The notes beneath the pieces were generated by a model. It was not told where the DNA came from, did no database searches, and was given only the letters and a program-made list of their open reading frames with translations. A stretch of DNA of 64,000 bases from Bacteroidia bacterium (lineage in GTDB: Bacteria; Bacteroidota; Bacteroidia; SXHM01). Below are positions 1-9,934 of the stretch, one piece after another (the stretch's first letter is position 1; each line of letters opens with the position of its first letter). Made by a program: the position numbers and the translations under genes. The DNA lies in assembly GCA_022072225.1 (NCBI GenBank), contig JAJVIC010000009.1:91736-155735 (forward strand), given 5' to 3'.

Positions 1-800
1 CTTGCCAGTGCAGAACCGAATTTTACCTTCAGTAATTCTGCTTGTTTGCCAATGATGTTGCAGCCCTCTTTTATGTCTTCGGTAATAATATTTCCGCCCA
101 GAGGAATAACGGCAGTATGACGAATAATGCCATCGCAGAAAATAGCCAAATCAGTTGTTCCGCCACCAATATCAACCAAAGCCACACCGGCTTCTTTCTC
201 TTCCTGACTAAGTACGGCCTCTGATGAAGCAAGCGGTTCCAGAATTATATCTTTCATGGTAAGGCCTGCTTTTTCAATACATTTTTTGATGTTGCTGGCA
301 GCAGTTGTTTGTCCGGTGATGATGTGAAAATTGGCTTCCAATCTTACACCCGGAGTTCCGATGGGCTGTTTGATTCCCATTTCGCCATCAACAATATATT
401 CTTGGGGAAGCACATGAATAATCTGCTCGCCCGGAAGCATGGCTAATTTATACATGTCATCAATCAGCGCGTCAATATCTACCTGTGTAATGGTATCTTC
501 GCCCGACATTTTTCGGGTGTAGATTCCATGATGCTGCATACTTTTGATGTGTTGACCGGCAATACCAACGTTTACTTCGGCAATTTCAACGCTGGCTTTG
601 CTTTCGGCTTCGTTAACAGCTAAACGTATAGCTTCAACAGTTTGGTCAATGTTGAATACCATTCCGCGCTTTACACCCAGCGAATCGGCACGACCCATGC
701 CGAGAATTTCAATTTTGCCATGGTCGGCTTTGCGCCCCACTATGCAGCAGATTTTTGTTGTTCCGATGTCGAGTCCGACTACAATTTTTGAATTTTCCAT
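1..800 (-). CDS. ftsA: Cell division protein FtsA, N-terminal part (runs off the left edge)
   Basis: FtsA is the actin-like ATPase that tethers FtsZ filaments to the membrane and recruits later divisome proteins. Reading the minus strand from the ATG at 800 gives about 266 residues with no stop. The first phosphate loop (GLDIGTTKICCIVG) lies near residues 9-22, and the second (LVDIGGGTTDLAIF) near residues 206-219. Between them is the segment rich in GVKRGMVFNID and DIDALIDDMY that matches the FtsA-specific 1C (SHS2) subdomain. It is the last gene of the dcw operon seen here, separated from the ftsQ stop by one base, so translation is probably coupled. The C-terminal amphipathic helix and anything downstream, where ftsZ would be expected, lie outside the window. 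Confidence 0.95.
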   Translation of the reverse strand, partial: MENSKIVVGLDIGTTKICCIVGRKADHGKIEILGMGRADSLGVKRGMVFNIDQTVEAIRLAVNEAESKASVEIAEVNVGIAGQHIKSMQHHGIYTRKMSGEDTITQVDIDALIDDMYKLAMLPGEQIIHVLPQEYIVDGEMGIKQPIGTPGVRLEANFHIITGQTTAASNIKKCIEKAGLTMKDIILEPLASSEAVLSQEEKEAGVALVDIGGGTTDLAIFCDGIIRHTAVIPLGGNIITEDIKEGCNIIGKQAELLKVKFGSALA

Positions 801-801
801 G

Positions 802-1599
802 TTATTGTTTTTTTGTGCAGATTACCTGGTTTTTAAATTTCAGATTGATAATAGAATATTGATTCCAGCCTGTTTTGCTGAGACCTTTTTGATATAATAT
901 CATTAGCTTCTTAAACTTGGTTTCAAGGTCTTTCTTGTCGCCAAGAATTATTTTGTGGTCGCCAACCATTGGCACCAACTCAATATCGTTTTTCTCATTC
1001 ACGAAAATCTGTTGGATGTGTGCTTTCCAGAATTCGTCTTTTTCAATGAAATTCACCACTGCAAAAATGTCGTCCAATATTGTTTTGGATGCAAGCGAGT
1101 CATCTGCTTCAATTTTATTTACGTTGAATAAAGTAAGTCCTCCGTAACTCTCGCGGATATTACCATTCGCAACCGGAACACGTGAAGCAAACTTTGCTGA
1201 AAGTGGCATCACATTTCCGTTTTCGTCAATGTAAAAGCTCTCGCCAATGATGTTGTAAATACGCACCACAGGCTTGCGCTGAATGATGTCTGCTTTTACT
1301 TCGCCTTCAACAGTTGCATAAACCTGCACATTTTTTACAGAAGGATTTTTCAAAATCAGTTGCTCCAATTGGTTGTAATTTATTTGCGAGACAGGACTGC
1401 CAACCAATGAGTCGCCTTTGCTGTAAATAATTTCTTTGATGTCGGTTTCGTCTACAAAAAAGTTCTCATCGCTTTCATCAATCATCACTTTAATTCCGGT
1501 GCAAAGCACATTGTTTTGCTCCGCTGATGCAAAGCCTAGAATAACCGGCAAGCCAAGGGCAGGCAACAACCAAAGCAATATTTGCAATACTTTTTTCAT
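802..1599 (-). CDS. ftsQ: Cell division protein FtsQ
   Basis: FtsQ is a bitopic divisome protein that links the cytoplasmic ring to septal peptidoglycan synthesis. The 265-residue product has a short cytoplasmic tail, one hydrophobic segment (about residues 5-25, LQILLWLLPALGLPVILGFA) and a periplasmic part whose first section (residues about 30-110, containing IKEIIYSKGDSLVGS and NPSVKNVQVYATVEGEVKADIIQRKPV) reads as a POTRA domain followed by the FtsQ beta domain. The sequence is divergent, as is usual for this protein, and position in the dcw operon carries much of the call. Its ATG overlaps the murC stop as TAATG, and one base separates it from ftsA. Confidence 0.9.
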   Translation of the reverse strand: MKKVLQILLWLLPALGLPVILGFASAEQNNVLCTGIKVMIDESDENFFVDETDIKEIIYSKGDSLVGSPVSQINYNQLEQLILKNPSVKNVQVYATVEGEVKADIIQRKPVVRIYNIIGESFYIDENGNVMPLSAKFASRVPVANGNIRESYGGLTLFNVNKIEADDSLASKTILDDIFAVVNFIEKDEFWKAHIQQIFVNEKNDIELVPMVGDHKIILGDKKDLETKFKKLMILYQKGLSKTGWNQYSIINLKFKNQVICTKKQ

Positions 1600-2966
1600 T
1601 AAGCAGTTTGCAATTTCTTTTTAATCGGTTCAACCAATTTGTCAATATCACCTGCGCCAACAGTCAGCAACACTTCTAATTTCCGCTCACCAACTTCTTT
1701 CAGTGTTTCGTCTTTTGAAAGCAGCATTTTGTTTTTCATGTTGATTTTGTCCAACAGCATTTTTGAATCAATACCTTCAATTGGCAATTCACGCGCAGGA
1801 TATATTTCCAGTAAAATCAACTCGTCCAGCAACTCAAGACTTTTTGCAAACCCATCAGCAAAATCACGTGTGCGTGAAAACAAGTGCGGTTGAAAAATGC
1901 CGGTGATTTTTTTGTCGGGATACAGTGCTTTAACCGAGGTAATGCAGGCACTAAGCTCGCGCGGGTGATGTGCATAATCGTCAATGAAAACAAGTTTTTC
2001 ATTTTTGATGATGTATTCAAAACGCCTTTTCACGCCTTTGTAAGTTGCGAGTGCATTTTTAATTACATCTTTATCAATACCCGAAACCTGTGCTGCTGCT
2101 GCTGCCGCCAGCGCATTTTCCACATTGTGCATCCCGGGAAAACCAAATTTTATGTTTTCGATTTTTTCAATCGGGCTGATGAGGTCAAATACATATTCAC
2201 CGTTTTCTACGGTTAGATTTTCAATTCCGAAATCACTTTTTCCTTTTAACGAATAAGTAAATGATTTTTTTGTCGTTTCAGTAAAACTTAATCCTGACTT
2301 GTAAATAAGTGTTCCGGTTTCTTTAATTTTTGAAACAAATTCATGATAGTTTTTCTCCATGTTTTCTTTTGTTCCGTATATGTCAAGATGGTCGGGGTCG
2401 GTGGAAGTAACAATTGCAACATCAGGATTTAATGTCAGAAATGAACGGTCGTATTCATCTGCTTCCACTACCATTTTATCACTGGAAGAAGAAAGCAACA
2501 GATTGCTGTTATAATTCACGGCAATACCACCCAGAAAGGCTGTGCAACCGCCTTCCGCATTGTTTAAGATGTGGGCTGCAATGGATGATGTAGTGGTTTT
2601 CCCGTGTGTTCCGGCAACTGCAATTGTGAAATGATTTTCGGTAAGCATTCCCAAAACTTCGGAACGCTTTTTTACTTTAAACCCATTTTCACGGAAGTAA
2701 TTTAGTTCCTCGTGTCCCGATGGGATGGCAGGTGTGTAGATTACTAAAGTCTGTTCTGTGTTAAAGAAAAATGATGGAATCAATTTCGAATTATCTTCAA
2801 AGTGAATATCCATTCCTTCAGCAATTAATTCTTTGGTCAGTTCGGTTTCGGTGCGGTCATATCCCGCTACCGACTTGCCCTGCGAAACAAAATACCGAGC
2901 AAGTGCGCTCATGCCAATACCGCCAATTCCAACTAAATAAACATTTTGAATCGTCTTTAAATTCAT
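1599..2966 (-). CDS. murC: UDP-N-acetylmuramate--L-alanine ligase MurC
   Basis: MurC adds L-alanine to UDP-MurNAc, the first amino-acid step of peptidoglycan precursor synthesis in the cytoplasm. The 455-residue length is normal. The N-terminal Rossmann-like glycine motif (LVGIGGIGMSALA, near residue 11) is followed by the ATP loop AGTHGKTTT (about residues 118-126), the acidic motif EADEYDRSFL and the DDYAHHP motif of the C-terminal domain, all characteristic of MurC. The stop overlaps the ftsQ start (TAATG), and only one base separates it from the upstream murG stop. This tight packing points to one polycistronic message. Confidence 0.97.
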   Translation of the reverse strand: MNLKTIQNVYLVGIGGIGMSALARYFVSQGKSVAGYDRTETELTKELIAEGMDIHFEDNSKLIPSFFFNTEQTLVIYTPAIPSGHEELNYFRENGFKVKKRSEVLGMLTENHFTIAVAGTHGKTTTSSIAAHILNNAEGGCTAFLGGIAVNYNSNLLLSSSSDKMVVEADEYDRSFLTLNPDVAIVTSTDPDHLDIYGTKENMEKNYHEFVSKIKETGTLIYKSGLSFTETTKKSFTYSLKGKSDFGIENLTVENGEYVFDLISPIEKIENIKFGFPGMHNVENALAAAAAAQVSGIDKDVIKNALATYKGVKRRFEYIIKNEKLVFIDDYAHHPRELSACITSVKALYPDKKITGIFQPHLFSRTRDFADGFAKSLELLDELILLEIYPARELPIEGIDSKMLLDKINMKNKMLLSKDETLKEVGERKLEVLLTVGAGDIDKLVEPIKKKLQTA

Positions 2967-2967
2967 C

Positions 2968-4074
2968 TCAGTTTTTATGCGCTGTTGCTAATTTTATTAC
3001 TTCGTTTGCAATTACCTCATCTGCATTTGCCAATGCTAACTCTCCGATATTTTTTTTCAGTAACTCTTGCATTGTTTCATCATTCATCAACAACAGAATT
3101 TCGTTTAAGAGCTTCTCTTTTGCTTCGCTGTCTTTAATCAGAATGGCAGCTTGCTTTGTAACTAAAGCCATTGCATTTTTTGTCTGGTGGTCTTCGGCAG
3201 CAAAAGGAAAGGGAATAAGGATCGCGGGCTTTTTAACAATGCACAATTCAGAAATTGAACTTGCTCCTGCACGCGATACTACAACATCTGCAACTGCATA
3301 AGCCAAATCCATTTTGGCTACAAAATCATGTGCCTTAATTGTGCTGTTGTTTTCAATAGCTTTTTTTGCTGTCGCGTAAAACAGTTTTCCTGTTTGCCAC
3401 ACTACCTGAAATTTTTCTCCTGATAATTTTTCAATGCTTGCTACAATACTTTCATTGATTGTTCTTGCGCCAAGACTGCCGCCAATTATCAGCAAAGTTT
3501 TTTTCGTTGTATCTAACCCGAAATACTCAATTCCTTGTTCACGCTTTCCTTGTAAATTCAATATATCCTGACGCACCGGATTTCCTGTCAGCTTTATTTT
3601 TTCAGCAGGAAAAAAATTATCCATTTCAGTGTAAGCAACACAAATCCGTTTCGCTTTTTTGCCTAACATTTTATTGGTAATTCCTGCATAAGAATTTTGT
3701 TCCTGAATTAATGTTGGTATATTTTTTAATTGTGCTGCATACAATAATGGTCCGCTTGCAAAACCACCAACACCCACAGCCACATTGGGTTTGAAGTCAT
3801 TTATTATTTGCATTGAACGCCAAACGCTTTTTAACAAACGAAAGGGGAAAGCAAGGTTTTTCAATGAAAGACTGCGGTCTATTCCGCTGATGTCAAGTCC
3901 TTCAATTTTATAACCTGCTGCAGGAACTTTTTCCATTTCCATTTTTCCTTGTGCACCTACAAATACTATTTCAGCCTGTGCATTTATTTTTTTGATAGCG
4001 TTGGCAATTGCAATTGCCGGAAAAATATGTCCGCCCGTTCCTCCGCCACTTATTATAACCCTAAGCGATTGCAT
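2968..4074 (-). CDS. murG: UDP-N-acetylglucosamine transferase MurG
   Basis: MurG transfers GlcNAc from UDP-GlcNAc to lipid I to form lipid II on the inner face of the membrane. Visible motifs are the N-terminal GGGTGGHIFPA loop, GGSLGARTIN in the middle and SRAGASSISEL in the UDP-GlcNAc-binding C-terminal half. The open frame extends 13 codons further upstream to 4113. I chose the ATG at 4074 (MQSLRVIISGGG) because it is preceded by an AGGAG-like sequence and puts the glycine loop at the usual distance from the N terminus. With this start the gene overlaps the end of ftsW by 14 bp. The protein is about 368 residues, a normal length. Confidence 0.95.
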   Translation of the reverse strand: MQSLRVIISGGGTGGHIFPAIAIANAIKKINAQAEIVFVGAQGKMEMEKVPAAGYKIEGLDISGIDRSLSLKNLAFPFRLLKSVWRSMQIINDFKPNVAVGVGGFASGPLLYAAQLKNIPTLIQEQNSYAGITNKMLGKKAKRICVAYTEMDNFFPAEKIKLTGNPVRQDILNLQGKREQGIEYFGLDTTKKTLLIIGGSLGARTINESIVASIEKLSGEKFQVVWQTGKLFYATAKKAIENNSTIKAHDFVAKMDLAYAVADVVVSRAGASSISELCIVKKPAILIPFPFAAEDHQTKNAMALVTKQAAILIKDSEAKEKLLNEILLLMNDETMQELLKKNIGELALANADEVIANEVIKLATAHKN

Positions 4075-5257
4075 ATTCTCCTTCTGTTTTAGTTTCACCT
4101 TCTTCAATTGCACGACTTACGCTTAGAATAATTCCAACAGCCATACTTGTGAACCATAATGATGTTCCGCCCATGCTGACAAACGGCAATGGTTGTCCTG
4201 TTACGGGAAATAAATTCACTGCAACCGCCATGTTTATCATTCCCTGAAAAATCAGCATAAAGCAACATCCCAATGCAAGCAATGCGGCAAACGTGTTGGG
4301 GCTTTTTACTACAATTTTTACTCCGCGGAAAAGCAAAATCAGGTAAGCAAGCAACACAAGAATACCACCGATAAGTCCATATTCTTCAATCACTATTGCG
4401 TAAATGAAATCAGAATAAGGATGTGGCAAAAAGTTACGCTGGTCGCTGTTTCCGGGGCCTTTTCCGAACAAACCACCGGTTGCAATCGCAATTTTTGCCT
4501 GGTCAGATTGAAAGCTGGCATCACTTATAGCTGTGGCATCTTCTTCACTTTCTGCCGAAGAGAAATAGGTTTCAACACGCGCTTTCCATGTTTCCATTCG
4601 TGGGAAAACTTTTTCAACAGGAACTACATACGATATTCCAACAAGTAATGCAAAGCCAAGTATCGCACAACCCACAAGAGACAGCAGGTGTTTAACATTC
4701 ACTCGTCCGATAAACATCAGGATTAAACAGGTGATGAATAAAATTGCCGCAGTTGAAAAATTTGCAGGAAGAATTAATCCGCAAATAACAATGATGGGAA
4801 CAATCATTGGTAAAAATGCAGATTTCAAATCCTTGATTTCATCCTGCTTTACTGCAAGTAAACGCGCGAGGTAAGTGATGAGTGCAAGTTTTGCAAAGTC
4901 CGATGTCTGAAACGTAATGTCTATAATCGGAATGCTTATCCAGCGATTAGCTGAATTCAGGTTCACTCCCATTGCCAATGTATAGATAAGCATAGGAATT
5001 GCTAAAATCATTGCCAGTTGTGATAAACGCGAGAACCATGTGTATTTAATACGATGCGTTCCATACATTATCACCAATCCCAGAACCAGAATGAAAAAGT
5101 GCTTGAACAGAAAATACTCGGTATTTCCACCTCTTGTTCGGAATGCGAGCATTCCTGAGGAACTGTAAACAGCCATTACTGAAATGACAGAAAGGAACAA
5201 CACCGTGAGCCAAATCACTTTGTCGCCTTTCAGATATTTTAAAATATTACTTGTCAT
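4061..5257 (-). CDS. ftsW: Septal peptidoglycan glycosyltransferase FtsW (SEDS family)
   Basis: FtsW is the polytopic SEDS glycosyltransferase that polymerises septal glycan together with FtsI. The 398-residue product is hydrophobic throughout, with about ten predicted membrane segments. Family signatures visible are TYLARLLAVKQDE, GKGPGNSDQRNFLPHPYSDF in the large extracytoplasmic loop, and PFVSMGGTSLW near the C terminus. It lies between the MurD-like fragment (15 bp upstream) and murG (14 bp overlap). RodA is the main alternative within the family, but dcw position favours FtsW. Confidence 0.95.
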   Translation of the reverse strand: MTSNILKYLKGDKVIWLTVLFLSVISVMAVYSSSGMLAFRTRGGNTEYFLFKHFFILVLGLVIMYGTHRIKYTWFSRLSQLAMILAIPMLIYTLAMGVNLNSANRWISIPIIDITFQTSDFAKLALITYLARLLAVKQDEIKDLKSAFLPMIVPIIVICGLILPANFSTAAILFITCLILMFIGRVNVKHLLSLVGCAILGFALLVGISYVVPVEKVFPRMETWKARVETYFSSAESEEDATAISDASFQSDQAKIAIATGGLFGKGPGNSDQRNFLPHPYSDFIYAIVIEEYGLIGGILVLLAYLILLFRGVKIVVKSPNTFAALLALGCCFMLIFQGMINMAVAVNLFPVTGQPLPFVSMGGTSLWFTSMAVGIILSVSRAIEEGETKTEGEYAIA

Positions 5258-5272
5258 TTCTTAATTCAGCAA

Positions 5273-5839
5273 TTATCCTTTCAGAGAATTTTTCATATTA
5301 TTTACAGCGGTTTTAAATTTATTTCCGCGGTCTTCGTAGCTGGTGAATAAATCATAGCTTGCGCAGGCAGGAGAAAGCAACACAGTGTCGCCTTTCAGAG
5401 CGAGGCTGTTAGATTGACGAACAGCTTCTTCTGCACTGTCGGCAGCAACAATTAAATCCACATCGCTCATAAACGTTTTAAAAACTTTGCGATTTTCTTT
5501 TCCAAGACAGATAATCACTTTCACTTTGTCACGCACAATTTCTTTCAGCATGGAATAGTCGCTGCGGTCGTCAACACCGCCAACAATCCAAATCAATGGT
5601 CGGTCAATACTTTCCAGCGAATACCATGCTAGGTCAACTGTTGTTGCTTTTGAATCGTTGATGTAATCCACACCGTTTATTTCGGTAATGAATTCCAAAC
5701 GGTGTTCCGTGCTTTCAATGTCGTTCAGACTTTCGCGGATGATATTATTTCTTAGTTCAAGAAAGTTGTTGTATTCATCATTTTTCTTTTCTAGCTCTTT
5801 CCTGATAAGTGCTTCGCGGTTTGATGGATTTTCTTGCAT
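5273..5839 (-). CDS. Free-standing MurD C-terminal domain (partial murD duplicate)
   Basis: This 188-residue protein matches only the C-terminal ligase domain of the adjacent full-length MurD. Residues about 34-183 align with MurD 297-445 and are more than half identical by eye. It keeps the INDSKAT motif (residues 60-66), the IWIVGGVD strand and the LLSPACAS.DLF...EDRG segment (about 154-171) that in MurD contacts D-glutamate. It lacks the N-terminal UDP-binding domain and the central ATP loop, so it cannot be a MurD ligase alone. Its first 30 residues are charged and unrelated (EALIRKELEKKNDEYNNF). The frame is open and the gene keeps operon spacing (45 bp after murD, 15 bp before ftsW), which argues against a decaying remnant. 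Its role is unknown. It could be a partner or decoy of MurD, or a neutral duplicate. Confidence 0.85.
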   Translation of the reverse strand: MQENPSNREALIRKELEKKNDEYNNFLELRNNIIRESLNDIESTEHRLEFITEINGVDYINDSKATTVDLAWYSLESIDRPLIWIVGGVDDRSDYSMLKEIVRDKVKVIICLGKENRKVFKTFMSDVDLIVAADSAEEAVRQSNSLALKGDTVLLSPACASYDLFTSYEDRGNKFKTAVNNMKNSLKG

Positions 5840-5884
5840 AGCTTTTGGTTTAGGTTATTTATAAGTTTAGGTTTCAGGTAATTT

Positions 5885-7222
5885 TTATAGTTGCTGAACA
5901 GCTTTTTTAAATTGACGACCACGGTCTTCGTAGTTCTCAAACAAGTCGAAACTCGCACAGGCAGGTGAAAGCAGAACAGTATCTCCTTTTTTACCGAGAC
6001 GGTAGGATGCTTTTACTGCATCCGATGCGCTGGTTGTGTCAACAATAGTTTCCACCACATTTTTAAATGTGTCGTGAATTTTTTTGTTGTCAACTCCGAG
6101 GCAAATAATGGCTTTTACTTTTTTGCGAACCAGGTCCATCACCATCTCGTAATTGTTGCCTTTGTCAACACCGCCAACAATCCAGATAATAGGTGTGTTG
6201 ATGCTTTCCAGCGCATACCATGCCGAGTTGATGTTGGTTGCCTTCGAGTCGTTGATGAACTCAATGCCGTGAACCTTCGAAACTTTTTCAAGGCGGTGTT
6301 CCACATTTTGAAAATCGCTGAGACTTTCGCGGATGCTTTCTTTGCGCAGGTCAAGCAGTCGTCCTACAATGCCTGCTGCCATTGTGTTGTAGATGTTGTG
6401 TTTTCCCTGTAATGCTAGTTCGTGTATTGACATAGTGAAGGTTTGGTTATTGATGGTTAGGTTAATATTCTCGTTTTCTAAGTAAGCTCCCGGTTCTTTT
6501 TTCTCTTTGATGCTGAAAGGGAAAAGTCGAGCCGGAAGTTTTTTTTTTGCCACTTCCGCGGCTATTATTTCGTCATCGTAACAGTAGATAAATGCATCGT
6601 CATGGTTTTGATTTTGTGTTATCCTGAACTTTGATTCGATGTAGCGTTGCATTTTGTATTCGTAGCTGTCCAAGTGGTCTTCAGTGATGTTCAGCAACAC
6701 GGCTATGTTCACTCTTGAATGATACATATCGTCTAACTGAAAATTGCTCAACTCTAAAACACAGTATTCAAAATCTCTTTCAGCCAACTGAAGCGCAAGG
6801 CTTTTTCCAACATTACCTGCAAGACAAACATCCACACCAGCTTTTTTCAGAATGTGGTATGTAAGCATGGTGGTAGTTGTTTTTCCGTTGGTTCCGGTAA
6901 TGCCAATAATTTTTGCTTTGGTGTAACGCAATGCAAATTCTATTTCCGAAACCATTGAAATTTTACGACTTCTCAATTCTTTGATTAATGGTGCTTTTTC
7001 AGGAATACCGGGACTTTTGATTATTTCCGAAGCATTCAGAATTAGTTCTTCAGTATGCTTTTCTTCTTCCCAGTTTATTCCATGCTGATTCAAAACGTCT
7101 TTATATTTCTGTTGAATTTTTCCTTTGTCGGAAACAATAACATCAAAGCCTTTTTTGAGCGCAAGCACTGCCGCGCCTGTTCCGCTTTCTCCCGCACCAA
7201 GTATGACGATTCGGTTGTTCAT
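5885..7222 (-). CDS. murD: UDP-N-acetylmuramoylalanine--D-glutamate ligase MurD
   Basis: MurD adds D-glutamate to UDP-MurNAc-L-Ala. The ATG at 7222 ([14 protein letters not shown]) overlaps the mraY stop as TAATG and was chosen over the further upstream in-frame start, whose extra residues are only mraY read out of frame. The protein has 445 residues: a UDP-binding glycine motif (residues 8-15), the ATP loop [11 protein letters not shown] (107-117), NITEDHLD (178-185), INDSKATN (323-330) and the D-Glu-binding LLSPACASFDLF (417-428). It is followed 45 bp later by a second copy of its own C-terminal domain. Confidence 0.96.
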   Translation of the reverse strand: MNNRIVILGAGESGTGAAVLALKKGFDVIVSDKGKIQQKYKDVLNQHGINWEEEKHTEELILNASEIIKSPGIPEKAPLIKELRSRKISMVSEIEFALRYTKAKIIGITGTNGKTTTTMLTYHILKKAGVDVCLAGNVGKSLALQLAERDFEYCVLELSNFQLDDMYHSRVNIAVLLNITEDHLDSYEYKMQRYIESKFRITQNQNHDDAFIYCYDDEIIAAEVAKKKLPARLFPFSIKEKKEPGAYLENENINLTINNQTFTMSIHELALQGKHNIYNTMAAGIVGRLLDLRKESIRESLSDFQNVEHRLEKVSKVHGIEFINDSKATNINSAWYALESINTPIIWIVGGVDKGNNYEMVMDLVRKKVKAIICLGVDNKKIHDTFKNVVETIVDTTSASDAVKASYRLGKKGDTVLLSPACASFDLFENYEDRGRQFKKAVQQL

Positions 7223-8472
7223 TATCTCAGTTTCAGTGTTACGATGGTTACTACTGCCAGCATGATTCCAACAATCCAAAAGCGTGTTACAATTTTCGAT
7301 TCGTGATAACCTAACTTTTGATAGTGATGATGCAGCGGAGCCATTTTGAAAATTCGTCTTCCTTCACCGTATTTTTTCTTTGTGTATTTAAACCAACTTA
7401 CCTGCATCATTACGCTGAGATTTTCAATCAGGAAAATTCCGCAGAGCACCGGAATGAGTAATTCTTTTCGGATGCAAAGCGCAAATACAGCGATGATTCC
7501 GCCAAGTGAAAGACTTCCTGTATCGCCCATGAATACTTGCGCGGGGAAGGAATTATACCACAGAAATCCGATGCAGGCACCAACGAATGCTGCAATGAAA
7601 ACCACCAGCTCGCCTGTGCTGGGGATATACATAATGTTCAGGTAATCTGCAAAAATGCTGTTGCCCGAAACGTAGGCGAAGATGGCAAGCGCAACACCGA
7701 TGATGGCAGAAGTTCCGGTGGCTAAACCATCCAAACCATCAGTCATATTGGCACCATTGGAAACCGCAGTAACAATCAGAATTACGATAGGGATAAAAAT
7801 CAACCATGCCCATTCCATGTAGTTATCACCCATGAATTTTATAAGCGATGAATAATCAAACTCGTTGTTTTTGAAAAACGGAATGGTTGTTTTCAGTGAT
7901 TTCTCTGATGCAGAATAAGTCGGTACTTTCTGCATCAATTCTCCGTCTTGTGTTAATGAAGCATAGCTTGCCGATTTGTCGCTGACAACTTTTTCTTTGA
8001 TTACAACATGAGGATTGAAATACAGAGTTGCACCCACAATTAAACCGATTCCAACTTGTCCGATTATTTTAAAACGCCCTGCCAAGCCTTCTTTATTTTT
8101 TCTGAAAACTTTGATGTAATCATCCAGGAAGCCAATTGTACCAAGCCATACGGTGCTGATAATCATCAGCAGGATATAAACATTGTCTAATCGGGCGAAT
8201 AGTAAAGTTGGAATCAGAATCGCAGAGAGGATAATTAACCCGCCCATGGTGGGAGTTCCTTTCTTCTGTAATTGGCCTTCTAATCCAAGGTCGCGAACTA
8301 TTTCTCCAACCTGTTTCAGTTGCAGGTATTGGATAATTCGTTTGCCAAATACCATGGAAATAACAAGCGAAAAAATGATTGACATTGCCGCACGGAACGA
8401 AATGTATTTGAACACGCCTGCTCCCGGAAAATCAAAAGCTTTGTCTAAATATTCAAAAAGGTAATACAGCAT
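7222..8472 (-). CDS. mraY: Phospho-N-acetylmuramoyl-pentapeptide-transferase MraY
   Basis: MraY transfers phospho-MurNAc-pentapeptide to undecaprenyl phosphate, making lipid I at the inner membrane. The protein is 416 residues with about ten membrane spans. Signature motifs are GTPTMGGL near the N terminus, the catalytic [13 protein letters not shown] loop, [12 protein letters not shown] and the C-terminal [12 protein letters not shown]. It is longer than the usual roughly 360 residues because of an extra polar stretch (about residues 150-200, with [17 protein letters not shown]); I recall a similar extension in other Bacteroidota MraY. The stop overlaps murD, and the murE stop lies one base upstream of the start. 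Confidence 0.96.
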   Translation of the reverse strand: MLYYLFEYLDKAFDFPGAGVFKYISFRAAMSIIFSLVISMVFGKRIIQYLQLKQVGEIVRDLGLEGQLQKKGTPTMGGLIILSAILIPTLLFARLDNVYILLMIISTVWLGTIGFLDDYIKVFRKNKEGLAGRFKIIGQVGIGLIVGATLYFNPHVVIKEKVVSDKSASYASLTQDGELMQKVPTYSASEKSLKTTIPFFKNNEFDYSSLIKFMGDNYMEWAWLIFIPIVILIVTAVSNGANMTDGLDGLATGTSAIIGVALAIFAYVSGNSIFADYLNIMYIPSTGELVVFIAAFVGACIGFLWYNSFPAQVFMGDTGSLSLGGIIAVFALCIRKELLIPVLCGIFLIENLSVMMQVSWFKYTKKKYGEGRRIFKMAPLHHHYQKLGYHESKIVTRFWIVGIMLAVVTIVTLKLR

Positions 8473-8473
8473 T

Positions 8474-9934
8474 TTAAATCGCTTGTTTTAAACTTTCGGT
8501 TAAAATTTTCATGTCATCAAACGGATGTTTTACTCCGTTTATTTCTTGGTATTTCTCGTGTCCTTTTCCTGCCAGCAAAATGATGTCGCCCGGCTTTGCC
8601 ATGATGCAGGCAGTTCGGATAGCTTCTTTTCTGTCGGTAATGGAAACTGTCTTTTTCATGTCTGTTATCTCCACACCCTTTTTCATTTCTTCAATAATGT
8701 CTTCTGCTTTTTCGCTGCGGGGATTATCAGAAGTTAGAATAACTTTGTCGCTCATGGTGCATGCAATTTTTGCCATCAGCGGACGTTTTGCGCGATCTCT
8801 GTCGCCACCGCATCCAACAATCGTAATCAGGGTTTCGTTTCCTGTGCGTATGTCGCGTATTGTTTTTAAAACATTTTCCAAAGCATCGGGAGTATGCGCA
8901 TAATCAACAACTCCGATGATGTTATTGCCTGTTTTTACATATTGAAAACGACCTTCAACTGCTTCCAAAGCACTTAAACCAGTGAGCACATCTAATTTAT
9001 TTTCGCCAAGCAGAACAGCTGTGGCATATACTGCCAGCAGGTTGTAAGCATTAAAAGAACCAATTAGGCGCGTGAGAATTTCTTTGTTGTCAATGTTCAA
9101 CAACAGACCGCTTAATTGATTTTCAATAATCCTTCCTTTAAAGTCTGATAAACCTTTTAATCCATAAGACCATTTTTTTGCTTTTGAATTCTGAACCATT
9201 ATTTTCCCATTCTTATCATCGGTATTTATCAATGCGAATGAAGTTGCAGGCAGGTTGTTAAACAGACCTTGCTTGGCTTTCAGATAATTGTCAAATGTTT
9301 TATGGTAATCTAAATGGTCGTGGGTGATGTTGGTGAAAACAGCACCTGTAAAGCGCAATCCTGCAATTCTGTTTTGGTCAATGGCGTGTGAACTCACCTC
9401 CATGAAACAGTATTTACAATCAGCTTCCACCATCTGGCTCAGCAAGCTGTTCAGCGTAATTGCATCGGGTGTGGTATGTGTTGCAGGAAGGCTTACGGTG
9501 TTGATTTTATTTACAACCGTTGAAAGCAGTCCTGCTTTAAAACCAAAATTCTGATAAAGGCGGTAAAGCAAAGTGGCAACAGTTGTTTTTCCGTTAGTTC
9601 CGGTAACACCTACCAGTTTTAGCTTTTCGGAAGGATTGTCGTAAAAGTTGGAAGAAACTATTCCAAGCGCGAAAGAGGAGTTTTTAACTTTTACGTAGGT
9701 TACTTTTTTGTCGCGCTCTTCCGGAAAAGTTTCGCAGACAACTGCAATGGCTCCATTTTCAACAGCTTGTTTAATAAACAAGTGTCCGTCAATGTTGCTG
9801 CCTTTCACCGCTACAAAAAGTGAATAATTTTTTGCCTGACGTGAGTCGGTAGTCAGCATCGTGATGGCAATGTTTGTTGAGCCTGAAACATCATCAAGCC
9901 CTGCTTTATACAATATGTCTTTAAGCAACTTCAT
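8474..9934 (-). CDS. murE: UDP-N-acetylmuramyl-tripeptide synthetase MurE
   Basis: MurE adds the third residue of the stem peptide. The 486-residue product has the ATP loop [10 protein letters not shown] (109-118), THTTPDA (152-158), [10 protein letters not shown] (202-211), a lysine-containing KAKQGLF stretch where the carbamylated lysine is expected, and DNPR at 403-406. In characterised enzymes DNPR marks specificity for meso-diaminopimelate rather than lysine, so a DAP-type peptidoglycan is likely. The stop codon overlaps or abuts the neighbouring genes (ftsI ends at 9934), in line with coupled translation in the dcw operon. Confidence 0.96.
   Translation of the reverse strand: MKLLKDILYKAGLDDVSGSTNIAITMLTTDSRQAKNYSLFVAVKGSNIDGHLFIKQAVENGAIAVVCETFPEERDKKVTYVKVKNSSFALGIVSSNFYDNPSEKLKLVGVTGTNGKTTVATLLYRLYQNFGFKAGLLSTVVNKINTVSLPATHTTPDAITLNSLLSQMVEADCKYCFMEVSSHAIDQNRIAGLRFTGAVFTNITHDHLDYHKTFDNYLKAKQGLFNNLPATSFALINTDDKNGKIMVQNSKAKKWSYGLKGLSDFKGRIIENQLSGLLLNIDNKEILTRLIGSFNAYNLLAVYATAVLLGENKLDVLTGLSALEAVEGRFQYVKTGNNIIGVVDYAHTPDALENVLKTIRDIRTGNETLITIVGCGGDRDRAKRPLMAKIACTMSDKVILTSDNPRSEKAEDIIEEMKKGVEITDMKKTVSITDRKEAIRTACIMAKPGDIILLAGKGHEKYQEINGVKHPFDDMKILTESLKQAI

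Noticed and set aside
3459..3680. Plus-strand open frame inside murG, and other antisense frames across the dcw cluster
   Set aside because: They lie opposite well-supported genes and show no start signals or recognisable domains.
5273..5839. Pseudogene call for the short murD copy
   Set aside because: The frame is intact, key motifs are conserved and operon spacing is kept, so I list it as a gene with unknown function.
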